From contig NZ_CP011412.1 in NCBI RefSeq assembly GCF_001007875.1, forward strand, positions 2,232,001-2,296,000: a stretch of DNA of 64,000 nucleotides, read 5' to 3'. This DNA comes from Sedimenticola thiotaurini (GTDB lineage: Bacteria > Pseudomonadota > Gammaproteobacteria > Chromatiales > Chromatiaceae). Shown here piece by piece: positions 17,557-24,452 of this stretch. Each line of letters opens with the position of its first letter. Within the stretch, counting starts at the first letter, position 1. The translations under genes and the position numbers were made by a program. A model generated the notes under the pieces. That model had not been told where the DNA came from, made no database searches, and saw only the letters and a program-made list of their open reading frames with translations.

Positions 17557-18894
17557 ATGAATCACTGGCACCCCGAATCCTGGCAGGATAAACCCGCCAA
17601 ACAGCAGGCCCACTACCCTTCACTGGAGGCCCTCAACGAGACCCTGGCGCAACTGGCCCAGTTGCCGCCGCTGGTCACCTCCTGGGAGATCGAGGCACTG
17701 AAGGAGAAGTTGGCGGCGGCGGCCCGGGGCGAAGCGTTCCTGTTGCAGGGCGGCGACTGTGCGGAGAACTTCAGCGACTGCAATTCACAGATCGTCACCA
17801 ACAAACTGAAGATCCTGTTGCAGATGAGCCTGCTGCTGATCCATGGCCTGAGCAAGCCGGTCATCCGGGTCGGCCGGATCGCCGGGCAGTTCGCCAAGCC
17901 GCGCTCTGCCGATACCGAGACCATCAACGGGGTGACCCTGCCCAGCTATCGGGGCGATCTGGTCAATGGACCGGAGTTCACCCCGGAAGCCCGCACCCCC
18001 GATCCGGTACGACTGCTGCGTGGCTATGGCCGGGCCGCCATGACCCTGAACTTCATCCGGGCCCTGTCCGACTGCGGCTTTGCCGATCTGCACCATCCGG
18101 AGAACTGGGATCTGGACTTCATGAGCCACTCTCCCCTGGCCAAGGAGTACCGCCAGGTGGTTGAAGAGCTGTCCCACTCGCTCAAGTTCATGGAGACCCT
18201 GGGCAGCGCCAGGAACAGTGACCTGAACCGGGTACAGTTCTTCACCAGCCACGAAGGGCTGCATCTGCATTACGAACAGTCCCTGACCCGCCAGGTACCC
18301 AATCGCAGCGGTTATTACAACCTCTCCACCCACCTGCCCTGGATCGGCTTCCGCACGGCGGCCACCACCGATGCCCACATCGAATATTTCAGCGGCATTC
18401 AGAACCCGGTCGGAGTGAAGGTCGGACCGGGCATGTCCAGCCAGTGGATTCAGGAGCTGGTGGAGCGGCTCAATCCACACAGTGAAGAGGGCAAGTTGCT
18501 GTTCATTCACCGCTTTGGCGTGAACAACATCGCCGAAGGTCTGCCGCCGCTTATCCAGGCGGTAAAACGTACCGGGCGACCGGTGCTCTGGGTCAGCGAC
18601 CCGATGCACGGCAATACCGAGTCGACCCAAAACGGCTACAAAACCCGCCATTTCGACAACATTCTCTCCGAGCTGGAGCAGGCGATCGAAATCCACCGTA
18701 GTGAAGGTACGATTCTGGGCGGAGTCCACTTCGAACTGACCGGTGATGATGTGACCGAGTGCATCGGTGGTGCCCGGGGGCTGGATGAGGCCGGCCTGAA
18801 ACGGGCCTATAAGACCCAGGTCGACCCGCGTCTCAATTACGAACAGGCGTTGGAGATGGCGCTGGCGATAACCCACAAGATGGGGCGTCGCTAG
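17557..18894 (+). CDS. 3-deoxy-7-phosphoheptulonate synthase, class II
   Basis: Plant-type DAHP synthase (445 residues), the first step of the shikimate pathway: phosphoenolpyruvate plus erythrose 4-phosphate. MNHWHPESWQDKPAKQQ at the N-terminus, FLLQGGDCAENF near residue 67, and RIAGQFAKPRS are class II signatures. VLWVSDPMHGNT and GGVHFELTGDDVTECIGG carry metal ligands near the end. ATG 17557 matches the family start; the open frame back to 17473 adds a low-complexity Pro/Ala stretch. It converges on an unrelated class I enzyme of the same function. The nearby iorAB genes raise the alternative that this copy serves secondary or aromatic metabolism. Confidence 0.9.
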   Translation: MNHWHPESWQDKPAKQQAHYPSLEALNETLAQLAQLPPLVTSWEIEALKEKLAAAARGEAFLLQGGDCAENFSDCNSQIVTNKLKILLQMSLLLIHGLSKPVIRVGRIAGQFAKPRSADTETINGVTLPSYRGDLVNGPEFTPEARTPDPVRLLRGYGRAAMTLNFIRALSDCGFADLHHPENWDLDFMSHSPLAKEYRQVVEELSHSLKFMETLGSARNSDLNRVQFFTSHEGLHLHYEQSLTRQVPNRSGYYNLSTHLPWIGFRTAATTDAHIEYFSGIQNPVGVKVGPGMSSQWIQELVERLNPHSEEGKLLFIHRFGVNNIAEGLPPLIQAVKRTGRPVLWVSDPMHGNTESTQNGYKTRHFDNILSELEQAIEIHRSEGTILGGVHFELTGDDVTECIGGARGLDEAGLKRAYKTQVDPRLNYEQALEMALAITHKMGRR

Positions 18895-18964
18895 GGGCTG
18901 CCCCCTTATGGGGCATAAACCGCTCCCTCTCCAAACCCACTTTCGGCTATCTCCGGATAAAAAA

Positions 18965-18998
18965 ACAGGCCGCGTTGAGAATTCTCAATGCGGCCTGT
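18965..18998 (-). terminator. Terminator of the class I DAHP synthase gene
   Basis: A 34-base near-perfect palindrome: ACAGGCCGC at 18965-18973 pairs with GCGGCCTGT at 18990-18998, and the centre TTGAGAATTCTCAA is itself self-complementary. On the minus strand the stem is followed by seven T residues, so it terminates transcripts coming from the class I gene. On the plus strand no T-run follows. Confidence 0.85.
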
Positions 18999-19098
18999 TC
19001 AGCTTCTGTGATCAAATGCGTCCCATGGTCAGGGTGGTGGACCGAAGGCAGTATCGAAGTAGCGTGACCACTCTGATCAACTCCTCCTTTTGGATTAG

Positions 19099-19127
19099 GG
19101 CCGCAACCTCCTTGCGGCCTTTTTTTT
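19099..19127 (+). terminator. Terminator of the class II DAHP synthase gene
   Basis: GGCCGCAA (19099-19106) and TTGCGGCC (19112-19119) form an eight-base stem with a five-base loop, followed by eight T residues at 19120-19127. It is a textbook intrinsic terminator on the plus strand. It lies beyond the minus-strand terminator of the facing gene, so the two 3' ends should overlap by roughly 130-160 bases. Confidence 0.85.
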
Positions 19128-19176
19128 ATCCCGAAAACCGCGGCCGGTCCCACCCCGGTGAGCGTGCCGCTCCAGC

Positions 19177-20262
19177 TCAGTCGGCCTGGGGCCTGATCCG
19201 GGCCGGCAATACATCCTTCAGTTTCTCGGCCATACTGCGCAGTAGCTTTTCATTGGTCTCCCAGTCGATACAGGCATCGGTCACCGAGACACCGTACTTC
19301 AGTTGACTGAGATCGTCGGGGATCGGCTGGTTGCCGAACTCCAGGTTACTCTCCAGCATCATGCCGGTGATCGAGCGGTTGCCCTCCAGCACCTGGTTCA
19401 CCACGTTCTCCGCCACCAGCGGTTGCAGCTCCGGTTTTTTACTGGAGTTGCCGTGGCTGCAATCGATCATGATGTTGAGCGGCAGGCCGGCCTTTTTCAG
19501 CGCCTCTTCGCAGAGCGCCACATTGACCGAATCGTAATTGGGACCGCTGTTGCCGCCGCGCAGAATCACGTGTCCGCAGACGTTGCCCTTGGTCTTGATG
19601 ACCGTCACTTCGCCCTTCTGGTTAATGCCCAGAAAACTGTGTGGATGGGCCACCGACTCCAGGGCATTGATCGCCACCGCCAGGCCACCATCGGTGCCAT
19701 TCTTGAAGCCCACCGGCATGGAGAGCCCGGAGGCCATCTCCCGATGGGTCTGGGATTCGGTGGTGCGTGCACCGATCGCCGCCCAGGAGAAGAGATCACC
19801 CAGGTACTGGGGATTGAACGGATCCAGCGCCTCGGTGGCCACCGGCAGGCCCAGTTCGGCCAGCCAGACCAGCAGCTCCCGCGCCTTGTGCAGCCCCTCT
19901 TCGATACGGAAACTGTCATCCATGTACGGATCGTTGATCAGCCCTTTCCAGCCAACCGTCGTGCGGGGCTTCTCGAAATAGATACGCATGACGATGTAGA
20001 GCGTATCGGCCAACTCGTCATGCAGTTTTTTCAGGCGCAGGGCATACTCCTTGGCAGCCTCCACATCGTGAATGGAGCAGGGACCGGTAACCACCAGCAG
20101 GCGATGATCCTGGTGGTCAAATATCCGCTTGATGGTCTGCCTGCCCTCGGTGACGTTGCGCTCACCCTCTGGCGACAGGGGCAGACGACGCTTCAGTTCG
20201 ATGGGTGAGATCAGCACCTGCTCGGAAAGCAGGTTGGTATTGGTCAGGCTGTCTTTGAACAT
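19177..20262 (-). CDS. 3-deoxy-7-phosphoheptulonate synthase, class I (AroF/G/H type)
   Basis: Class I alpha DAHP synthase, 361 residues, starting MFKDSLTNTNLLSEQVLISP. LLVVTGPCSIHD near residue 63, MRIYFEKPRTTVGWKGLINDP, ARTTESQTHRE and MIDCSHGNSSKK supply the phosphoenolpyruvate, metal and phosphate ligands. ATG 20262 is preferred, as family members begin a few residues before the LISP segment. The frame stays open 40 codons further upstream and is unusually Phe-rich there. Which aromatic amino acid inhibits it cannot be told from sequence. It faces the class II isozyme. Confidence 0.9.
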   Translation of the reverse strand: MFKDSLTNTNLLSEQVLISPIELKRRLPLSPEGERNVTEGRQTIKRIFDHQDHRLLVVTGPCSIHDVEAAKEYALRLKKLHDELADTLYIVMRIYFEKPRTTVGWKGLINDPYMDDSFRIEEGLHKARELLVWLAELGLPVATEALDPFNPQYLGDLFSWAAIGARTTESQTHREMASGLSMPVGFKNGTDGGLAVAINALESVAHPHSFLGINQKGEVTVIKTKGNVCGHVILRGGNSGPNYDSVNVALCEEALKKAGLPLNIMIDCSHGNSSKKPELQPLVAENVVNQVLEGNRSITGMMLESNLEFGNQPIPDDLSQLKYGVSVTDACIDWETNEKLLRSMAEKLKDVLPARIRPQAD

Positions 20263-20488
20263 GTCGGGGCTCGGTTGTACAAACAAAAGGGGTTGGAAGA
20301 ATAGGAAATTTGCCCGCCTTTTGCCACCTCTGCCGAACAGAATCTGCTGCGCATGCAACAAAAAGCATTGAAACAGCGCCATAGTATCAGAATTAAAGCG
20401 GTTCGGGCGGCTACCCGCACTGCCCGGGTGGGATCAGCGGCCGGAGGTGGATGACAGCAGAGATCCCTCTCCGGTGTTATCCAGCGCC

Positions 20489-20947
20489 TTAGCGCTCCAT
20501 CACATCCACTACCCGACCACCGGTAATCTGCTTGAGCTGTTCGAACGTCAGCGGCACGCCCGATGCGTCATTGCCCGCCGCCGGGTAGACCAGCGGATAT
20601 TCGGCCAGTCCCTGGTCCAGCAGTATCTCCGCCCCCTCCACGCCGAACGGGCAGACACCGCCGGGCCGGAAACCGGTTACCGCCTCGGTCTCCTCCACCC
20701 GGGCCATGCGCACCTTGGTGCCGGTTTCGGTTTTCATCTTTTTGCTGCAGACCCGCAGGTCGCCCGGGCAGACGGCCAGGTAGTAGTTGCCGTTTTTGCC
20801 CTTGAACAGCATCGACTTGGCGATCTGTCCCACCGCCACGCCGATCCGTTCCGCCGCCCGTTCCGAGGTGGGCGTGCTGCCCGGTTCAAACTCCAGCGCC
20901 GTCAACCCATGTTGGTCCAAAATAGTACTGACTCTGTCCGGTATCAT
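20489..20947 (-). CDS. YbaK/ProX-type aminoacyl-tRNA deacylase
   Basis: Trans-editing hydrolase of the YbaK/EbsC/ProX superfamily, 152 residues, which removes mischarged amino acids (usually Cys or Ala) from tRNA-Pro. The family lysine and surroundings are visible in VGQIAKSMLFKGKNGNYYLAVCPGD, followed by TGFRPGGVCPFG near residue 110. ATG 20947 overlaps the stop of the upstream gene by four bases (ATGA), which fixes the start well. Its exact substrate is not decided by the sequence. Confidence 0.88.
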   Translation of the reverse strand: MIPDRVSTILDQHGLTALEFEPGSTPTSERAAERIGVAVGQIAKSMLFKGKNGNYYLAVCPGDLRVCSKKMKTETGTKVRMARVEETEAVTGFRPGGVCPFGVEGAEILLDQGLAEYPLVYPAAGNDASGVPLTFEQLKQITGGRVVDVMER

Positions 20948-21546
20948 GGCTGATTCATCTGCTCCTGTTGCTGTTCTACAAATACCATCAACTCCGGGAA
21001 GAAATACCGGAACTCCTGTGCCAGTTCGGCGTAATGCCGACGCACCTCTACCATCGCCCCACCCAGCTGATTCGGCCTGCGTAGCCGGCCGGACATACGC
21101 TGGTAGACCCGTTCGATCATGGCCAGCTCCCGGTAGGAGCCGAACCAATCCTCCTGTTGCATGCGCGGCACCAGGGCGGCCAGCTGTTCCGGCAGTTCAT
21201 CCCGGCGCGCCAGCAGCAGTCGATAGATATCCCGGATGAAAGCGTGTCGATCCAGGTCGCTGAACTCGTACCAGTAGCGGCTGAGAAAATGGTCGTACAG
21301 TATATCAAGGATGATGCCGCTGTAGCGCCGATAGGGCGCCGCGATACGTTGTCTGCTGCGTACCACTGCGGGGTGATTATCGGTGAAGCTGTCCACCTGG
21401 CGATGCAGGGCGATCCCCCGCATCACGCCCGGGGTGTAAATCCGGGAGAGGGTCTGCAGACGCCCCCGGGTAAAGTCGGCAATCAGACTGCCGAGCTGCT
21501 CATCCGGATCGGCCGACGAGAGAAACAGGTGTGCCAGGTAGTTCAA
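20944..21546 (-). CDS. acpH: Acyl carrier protein phosphodiesterase
   Basis: AcpH family (DUF479), about 200 residues, hydrolysing the 4'-phosphopantetheine arm from holo-ACP. LNYLAHLFLSSADPDEQLGSLIADFTRG opens the domain with the His/Asp metal ligands. GIALHRQVDSFTDNHP and LDILYDHFLSRYW are the next conserved blocks. Homologues start at the NYLAHL block, so TTG 21546 is chosen. An in-frame ATG at 21588 behind GGTGGA would add 14 residues and cannot be excluded. Coupled to the deacylase gene by a four-base overlap. Confidence 0.8.
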   Translation of the reverse strand: MNYLAHLFLSSADPDEQLGSLIADFTRGRLQTLSRIYTPGVMRGIALHRQVDSFTDNHPAVVRSRQRIAAPYRRYSGIILDILYDHFLSRYWYEFSDLDRHAFIRDIYRLLLARRDELPEQLAALVPRMQQEDWFGSYRELAMIERVYQRMSGRLRRPNQLGGAMVEVRRHYAELAQEFRYFFPELMVFVEQQQEQMNQP

Positions 21547-21663
21547 GACGGCAAACCGGCGCTCAACAGCACGACACAGCCAGCGCATATTCCACCACGC
21601 TGGCCATCCCCACAAGCCGATCAGAATTTACCGGAACCATCATCGCTTTACTTTAGCAACAGT

Positions 21664-21679
21664 TTGAGCGATCATTCAA
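21664..21679. promoter_or_regulatory. Operator-like palindrome 1
   Basis: TTGAGCGATCATTCAA is a 16-base inverted repeat with one mismatched pair (G/T). It is the degenerate partner of the perfect palindrome 25 bases downstream. Together they look like paired binding sites for a dimeric repressor, TetR-family-like by size and symmetry, ahead of the peroxidase-like gene. No regulator gene lies next to them. Confidence 0.6.
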
Positions 21680-21688
21680 TTAACATAT

Positions 21689-21704
21689 TTGAACGATCGT
21701 TCAA
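21689..21704. promoter_or_regulatory. Operator-like palindrome 2
   Basis: TTGAACGATCGTTCAA is a perfect 16-base palindrome, 29 bases upstream of the peroxidase-like ATG and 18 bases ahead of its AGGAGA ribosome site. The sequence between the two palindromes is AT-rich (TTAACATAT) and probably holds promoter elements. Binding here should block transcription. Confidence 0.7.
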
Positions 21705-21732
21705 TTTATCACATTCCCACCAGGAGAAGACC

Positions 21733-22377
21733 ATGGGACTACAGCAGCAGCTCGAAGAACAGAAAAAAAGCACCGTTAACAAAGCCTCCCCCGAGACCAT
21801 CCAGACCATGCTGCAGGCCACTGCCGAGCTGAAGGCGTCAGGGATTGAGAACCGCGCCCTCGCCGCCGGTGACCGGGCACCGGCCTTCAGGCTGCCCAAT
21901 GCCAACGGGGAGACCATTCGCCTGACCGACCTGCTGGATCGCGGCCCTGTGGTGCTGAACTTCTATCGGGGTGGCTGGTGCCCTTACTGCAACTTGGAAC
22001 TGGCCGCCCTGCAAGCGGAATTGCCCAACATTCAGGCCCTGGGAGCTTCACTGATAGCCATCACCCCGGAGCAACCGGACAGGGCGACCGAGACCAGCAC
22101 ACGACACCAGCTTGAGTTCGAGGTGTTAAGCGACCGGGGCAACCGTGTAGCAAGACAGTTCGGCCTGGTGTTCACCCTGCCGGAATCGATTCGCGCCATC
22201 TATGCCAGCTTCGGTACCGATCTGCCAGCCTACAACGGGGACGACCGTTTTGAGCTGCCCCTGCCAGCCACCTATGTAATCCGGCCGGACGGCACCATCA
22301 GCTACGGGTTTGTGGATGCCGATTACACCCGGCGCATGGAACCGGCAGACATTATCCAGGCACTGGGCGATCTTTAA
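21733..22377 (+). CDS. Peroxiredoxin-like (AhpC/TSA family) protein
   Basis: Thioredoxin-fold protein of 214 residues. The probable peroxidatic or redox motif is GGWCPYCNLELAALQ near residue 86. It is preceded by a helical N-terminal region of about 50 residues (LEEQKKSTVNKASPETIQTMLQ) and the DRAPAFRLPNANGETIRLTDLL strand typical of AhpC/TSA proteins. It likely reduces peroxides with thiols. ATG 21733 follows AGGAGA; the much longer open frame back to 21157 is antisense to acpH and is rejected. Control by the two palindromes just upstream is likely. Confidence 0.82.
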   Translation: MGLQQQLEEQKKSTVNKASPETIQTMLQATAELKASGIENRALAAGDRAPAFRLPNANGETIRLTDLLDRGPVVLNFYRGGWCPYCNLELAALQAELPNIQALGASLIAITPEQPDRATETSTRHQLEFEVLSDRGNRVARQFGLVFTLPESIRAIYASFGTDLPAYNGDDRFELPLPATYVIRPDGTISYGFVDADYTRRMEPADIIQALGDL

Positions 22378-22448
22378 TAAGCGACGGCACCGGCTTGGGC
22401 TGCTAACCGGGTCGGCCGCAGTTGCCATGCGCTGCTGCCGATAGTCGA

Positions 22449-24080
22449 TCAGCCAACCGGCCCACCGATGACCACCCGGTTCCGCCCTTCCCGCTTCGCC
22501 CGATAGAGGGCGGCATCGGCCGCCTCCAGCAACTGCGACGCCGTTTTGAATTGGGGATAACAGGCGATTCCGACGCTGACCTGGACCCTAAAAGTCTCCC
22601 CGTTTGCCGTATGCCGCAGTGTACTGAAGGCGATTCTCAGCTCATCGAGCACGACCAACGCCTGCGCCGATTCGGTGGCCGGCAGTATCACCAGAAACTC
22701 CTCTCCACCATAGCGACCGATGGCGTCACTACCCCGCAACCGCTGCTGTATCATTCGGGAACAGGCGGCCAACACCCGATCACCGACCGGATGTCCATAC
22801 TGGTCATTCACCTGTTTAAAGTGGTCCAGATCGATCATGGCGATGCTCAAGGCCTCTTTCTGCCGTTGGGCAATGGCTACGGCATGCTGAAGACGCTCCA
22901 TGATCACCGCGTGATTCAGCAAGCCGGTAAGCCCATCCCGCAGCATCACCCAATTGAGCATGCGGGCCCGCCAGGCCCGCAGATTGACCGCGGCAATCAG
23001 CTCTTTGGCGATGATCGGCTTGGTGATGAAATCATCGGCCCCCACCTGCAGCGCAGCCAGTTGCCGGTCGCGTCGATGCTCGGCGGAGAGGAAAATAATC
23101 GGCACATTGACATACTGGGTCATCTGCCGAACCAGTTGCGCCAGCTCGATCCCGCTGCACTGGGGCATGTAGATATCCAGCAGCAGCAACTCGGGAGAGA
23201 ATGCGGTCAACTGCTCGATGATGGTGGCGGGATCATTGACCACACAGGTAATCATGCCCGCCCGCTCCAGTACCAACGCCGCATATTCAGCCTGGCTTCG
23301 GTCATCGTCCACAATCAACACCCGGAACGGCATACCCCACGCCTGGGGCAACAGCGTATCGACAAAATTCAGCAGGGTCACCCCATCCACCGGCTCGACA
23401 AAAAAACCGTCCATGCCGGATCGCACCGCCTTCAGCCGGGTGGAAAAGTCCCCTGTCCGGCTGATCGCTATCATGGGCGGATGGGAGTGGTCGTGCAGAA
23501 AACCCATGGTGTCACACTGGGCTATATCCACCAGGACAAAAAGCGGGCTGTTTTCCAGTATGGCCGCCTGCAGGAGATCACACTGATCGAAGCGTTCAAT
23601 CTCGATACCCATCCCCTGCAGATTGTTACTCAGGGCAGCATACTGCTCCGGCTTTGTTGAGTAGAGATAACCGAGACGACTGGGTGACACCTCGGTCAGC
23701 AGCCGGTTCTCGGCAACCGGTTGCGCGGAGTTGTGGTTGCCTGCCGGGTAACGGCAGAGCTCCTGTAACTGATGCAGATACAGTTCCAGCTGTTGATTCT
23801 CAGCCAGTGCCGCCAACGGCTGCTGTTCCTTCAAGGCAGTGCGCAACAGATCGGCAACCAGGCGGGCGGCGTCGGTAATATTGCTGAATCCAAACGTGCC
23901 ACCACCACCGGCCAGATTGTGCGCCAGGCGGTACAGATCCTGCCAGCGCTCCCGGTTGTCCGGCTGCTGCTGCAGGCCTAGCCATTGCCGCTCTACTTCA
24001 TCCGCCCGCGTTGGCAACTGGGCGATAAACGCATGGGTGACAGCTTCCAGTTGTTCTATTATGCTCCCTTTATCGCCCAT
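22449..24080 (-). CDS. Hpt-REC-GGDEF diguanylate cyclase
   Basis: Protein of 543 residues with a histidine phosphotransfer domain first (HNLAGGGGTFGF, candidate His about 54). A degenerate receiver-like region follows (about 120-235), then a true receiver domain from VLIVDDDRSQAEY with the phospho-acceptor Asp in LLLLDIYMPQCSG and Lys in FITKPI. The C-terminal GGDEF domain has an intact active site, GRYGGEEFLVIL. It also has an allosteric inhibition site, RGSD, five residues earlier, so it should make c-di-GMP with product inhibition. It is the last gene of the four-gene signalling operon. Confidence 0.88.
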   Translation of the reverse strand: MGDKGSIIEQLEAVTHAFIAQLPTRADEVERQWLGLQQQPDNRERWQDLYRLAHNLAGGGGTFGFSNITDAARLVADLLRTALKEQQPLAALAENQQLELYLHQLQELCRYPAGNHNSAQPVAENRLLTEVSPSRLGYLYSTKPEQYAALSNNLQGMGIEIERFDQCDLLQAAILENSPLFVLVDIAQCDTMGFLHDHSHPPMIAISRTGDFSTRLKAVRSGMDGFFVEPVDGVTLLNFVDTLLPQAWGMPFRVLIVDDDRSQAEYAALVLERAGMITCVVNDPATIIEQLTAFSPELLLLDIYMPQCSGIELAQLVRQMTQYVNVPIIFLSAEHRRDRQLAALQVGADDFITKPIIAKELIAAVNLRAWRARMLNWVMLRDGLTGLLNHAVIMERLQHAVAIAQRQKEALSIAMIDLDHFKQVNDQYGHPVGDRVLAACSRMIQQRLRGSDAIGRYGGEEFLVILPATESAQALVVLDELRIAFSTLRHTANGETFRVQVSVGIACYPQFKTASQLLEAADAALYRAKREGRNRVVIGGPVG

Positions 24081-24089
24081 CCCTGCCCC

Positions 24090-24452
24090 CTATCGATGTG
24101 CCGCCAGCAACGCCTCGACCTGCTGTTCGAAGTCATCCCCTACCGGTTTGCTGATGTAGTTGTCACAACCCGATTCAATGGCCGCGTCGCTCTCCTGGCT
24201 CATGACTGATGCGGTAACCGCCACGATCAGCCCCACATAACCCGCCTCCCGCAATTTGCGGGTCGCCACATGCCCATCCATCACCGGCATATGCATATCC
24301 ATCAGGATAAGATCGAACGGCGATGCCTGCGCCATCTCCAACGCCTCCTGGCCATTTTCAGCCGGCGTGACGGTATGGTCCCGCAGGCTCAGGCGCAGGG
24401 TCAGCATGCGACTGATCAGGGGATCGTCTTCCACTAACAAGATGTTTGCCAC
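24090..24452 (-). CDS. Single-domain response regulator
   Basis: Stand-alone receiver of 120 residues. Acidic pocket EDD at 8-10, phospho-acceptor Asp 52 in LMDMHMPVMDG, Thr 80 in VAVTAS, and Lys 102 in ISKPVG are all present. It has no output domain, so it probably shuttles phosphate between the upstream kinase and the Hpt domain of the next protein. GTG 24452 shares one base with the kinase stop and is preceded by the strong ribosome site GGGAGGTGAT. Confidence 0.9.
   Translation of the reverse strand: MANILLVEDDPLISRMLTLRLSLRDHTVTPAENGQEALEMAQASPFDLILMDMHMPVMDGHVATRKLREAGYVGLIVAVTASVMSQESDAAIESGCDNYISKPVGDDFEQQVEALLAAHR

Noticed and set aside
18908-19306. 132-codon open frame across the DAHP synthase intergenic region
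   Set aside because: It runs through both terminator hairpins and into the antisense of the class I gene, with no ribosome site or family resemblance.
21157-21732. 192-codon in-frame extension ahead of the peroxiredoxin-like gene
   Set aside because: It lies antisense to acpH and crosses the operator palindromes; AGGAGA before ATG 21733 marks the true start.
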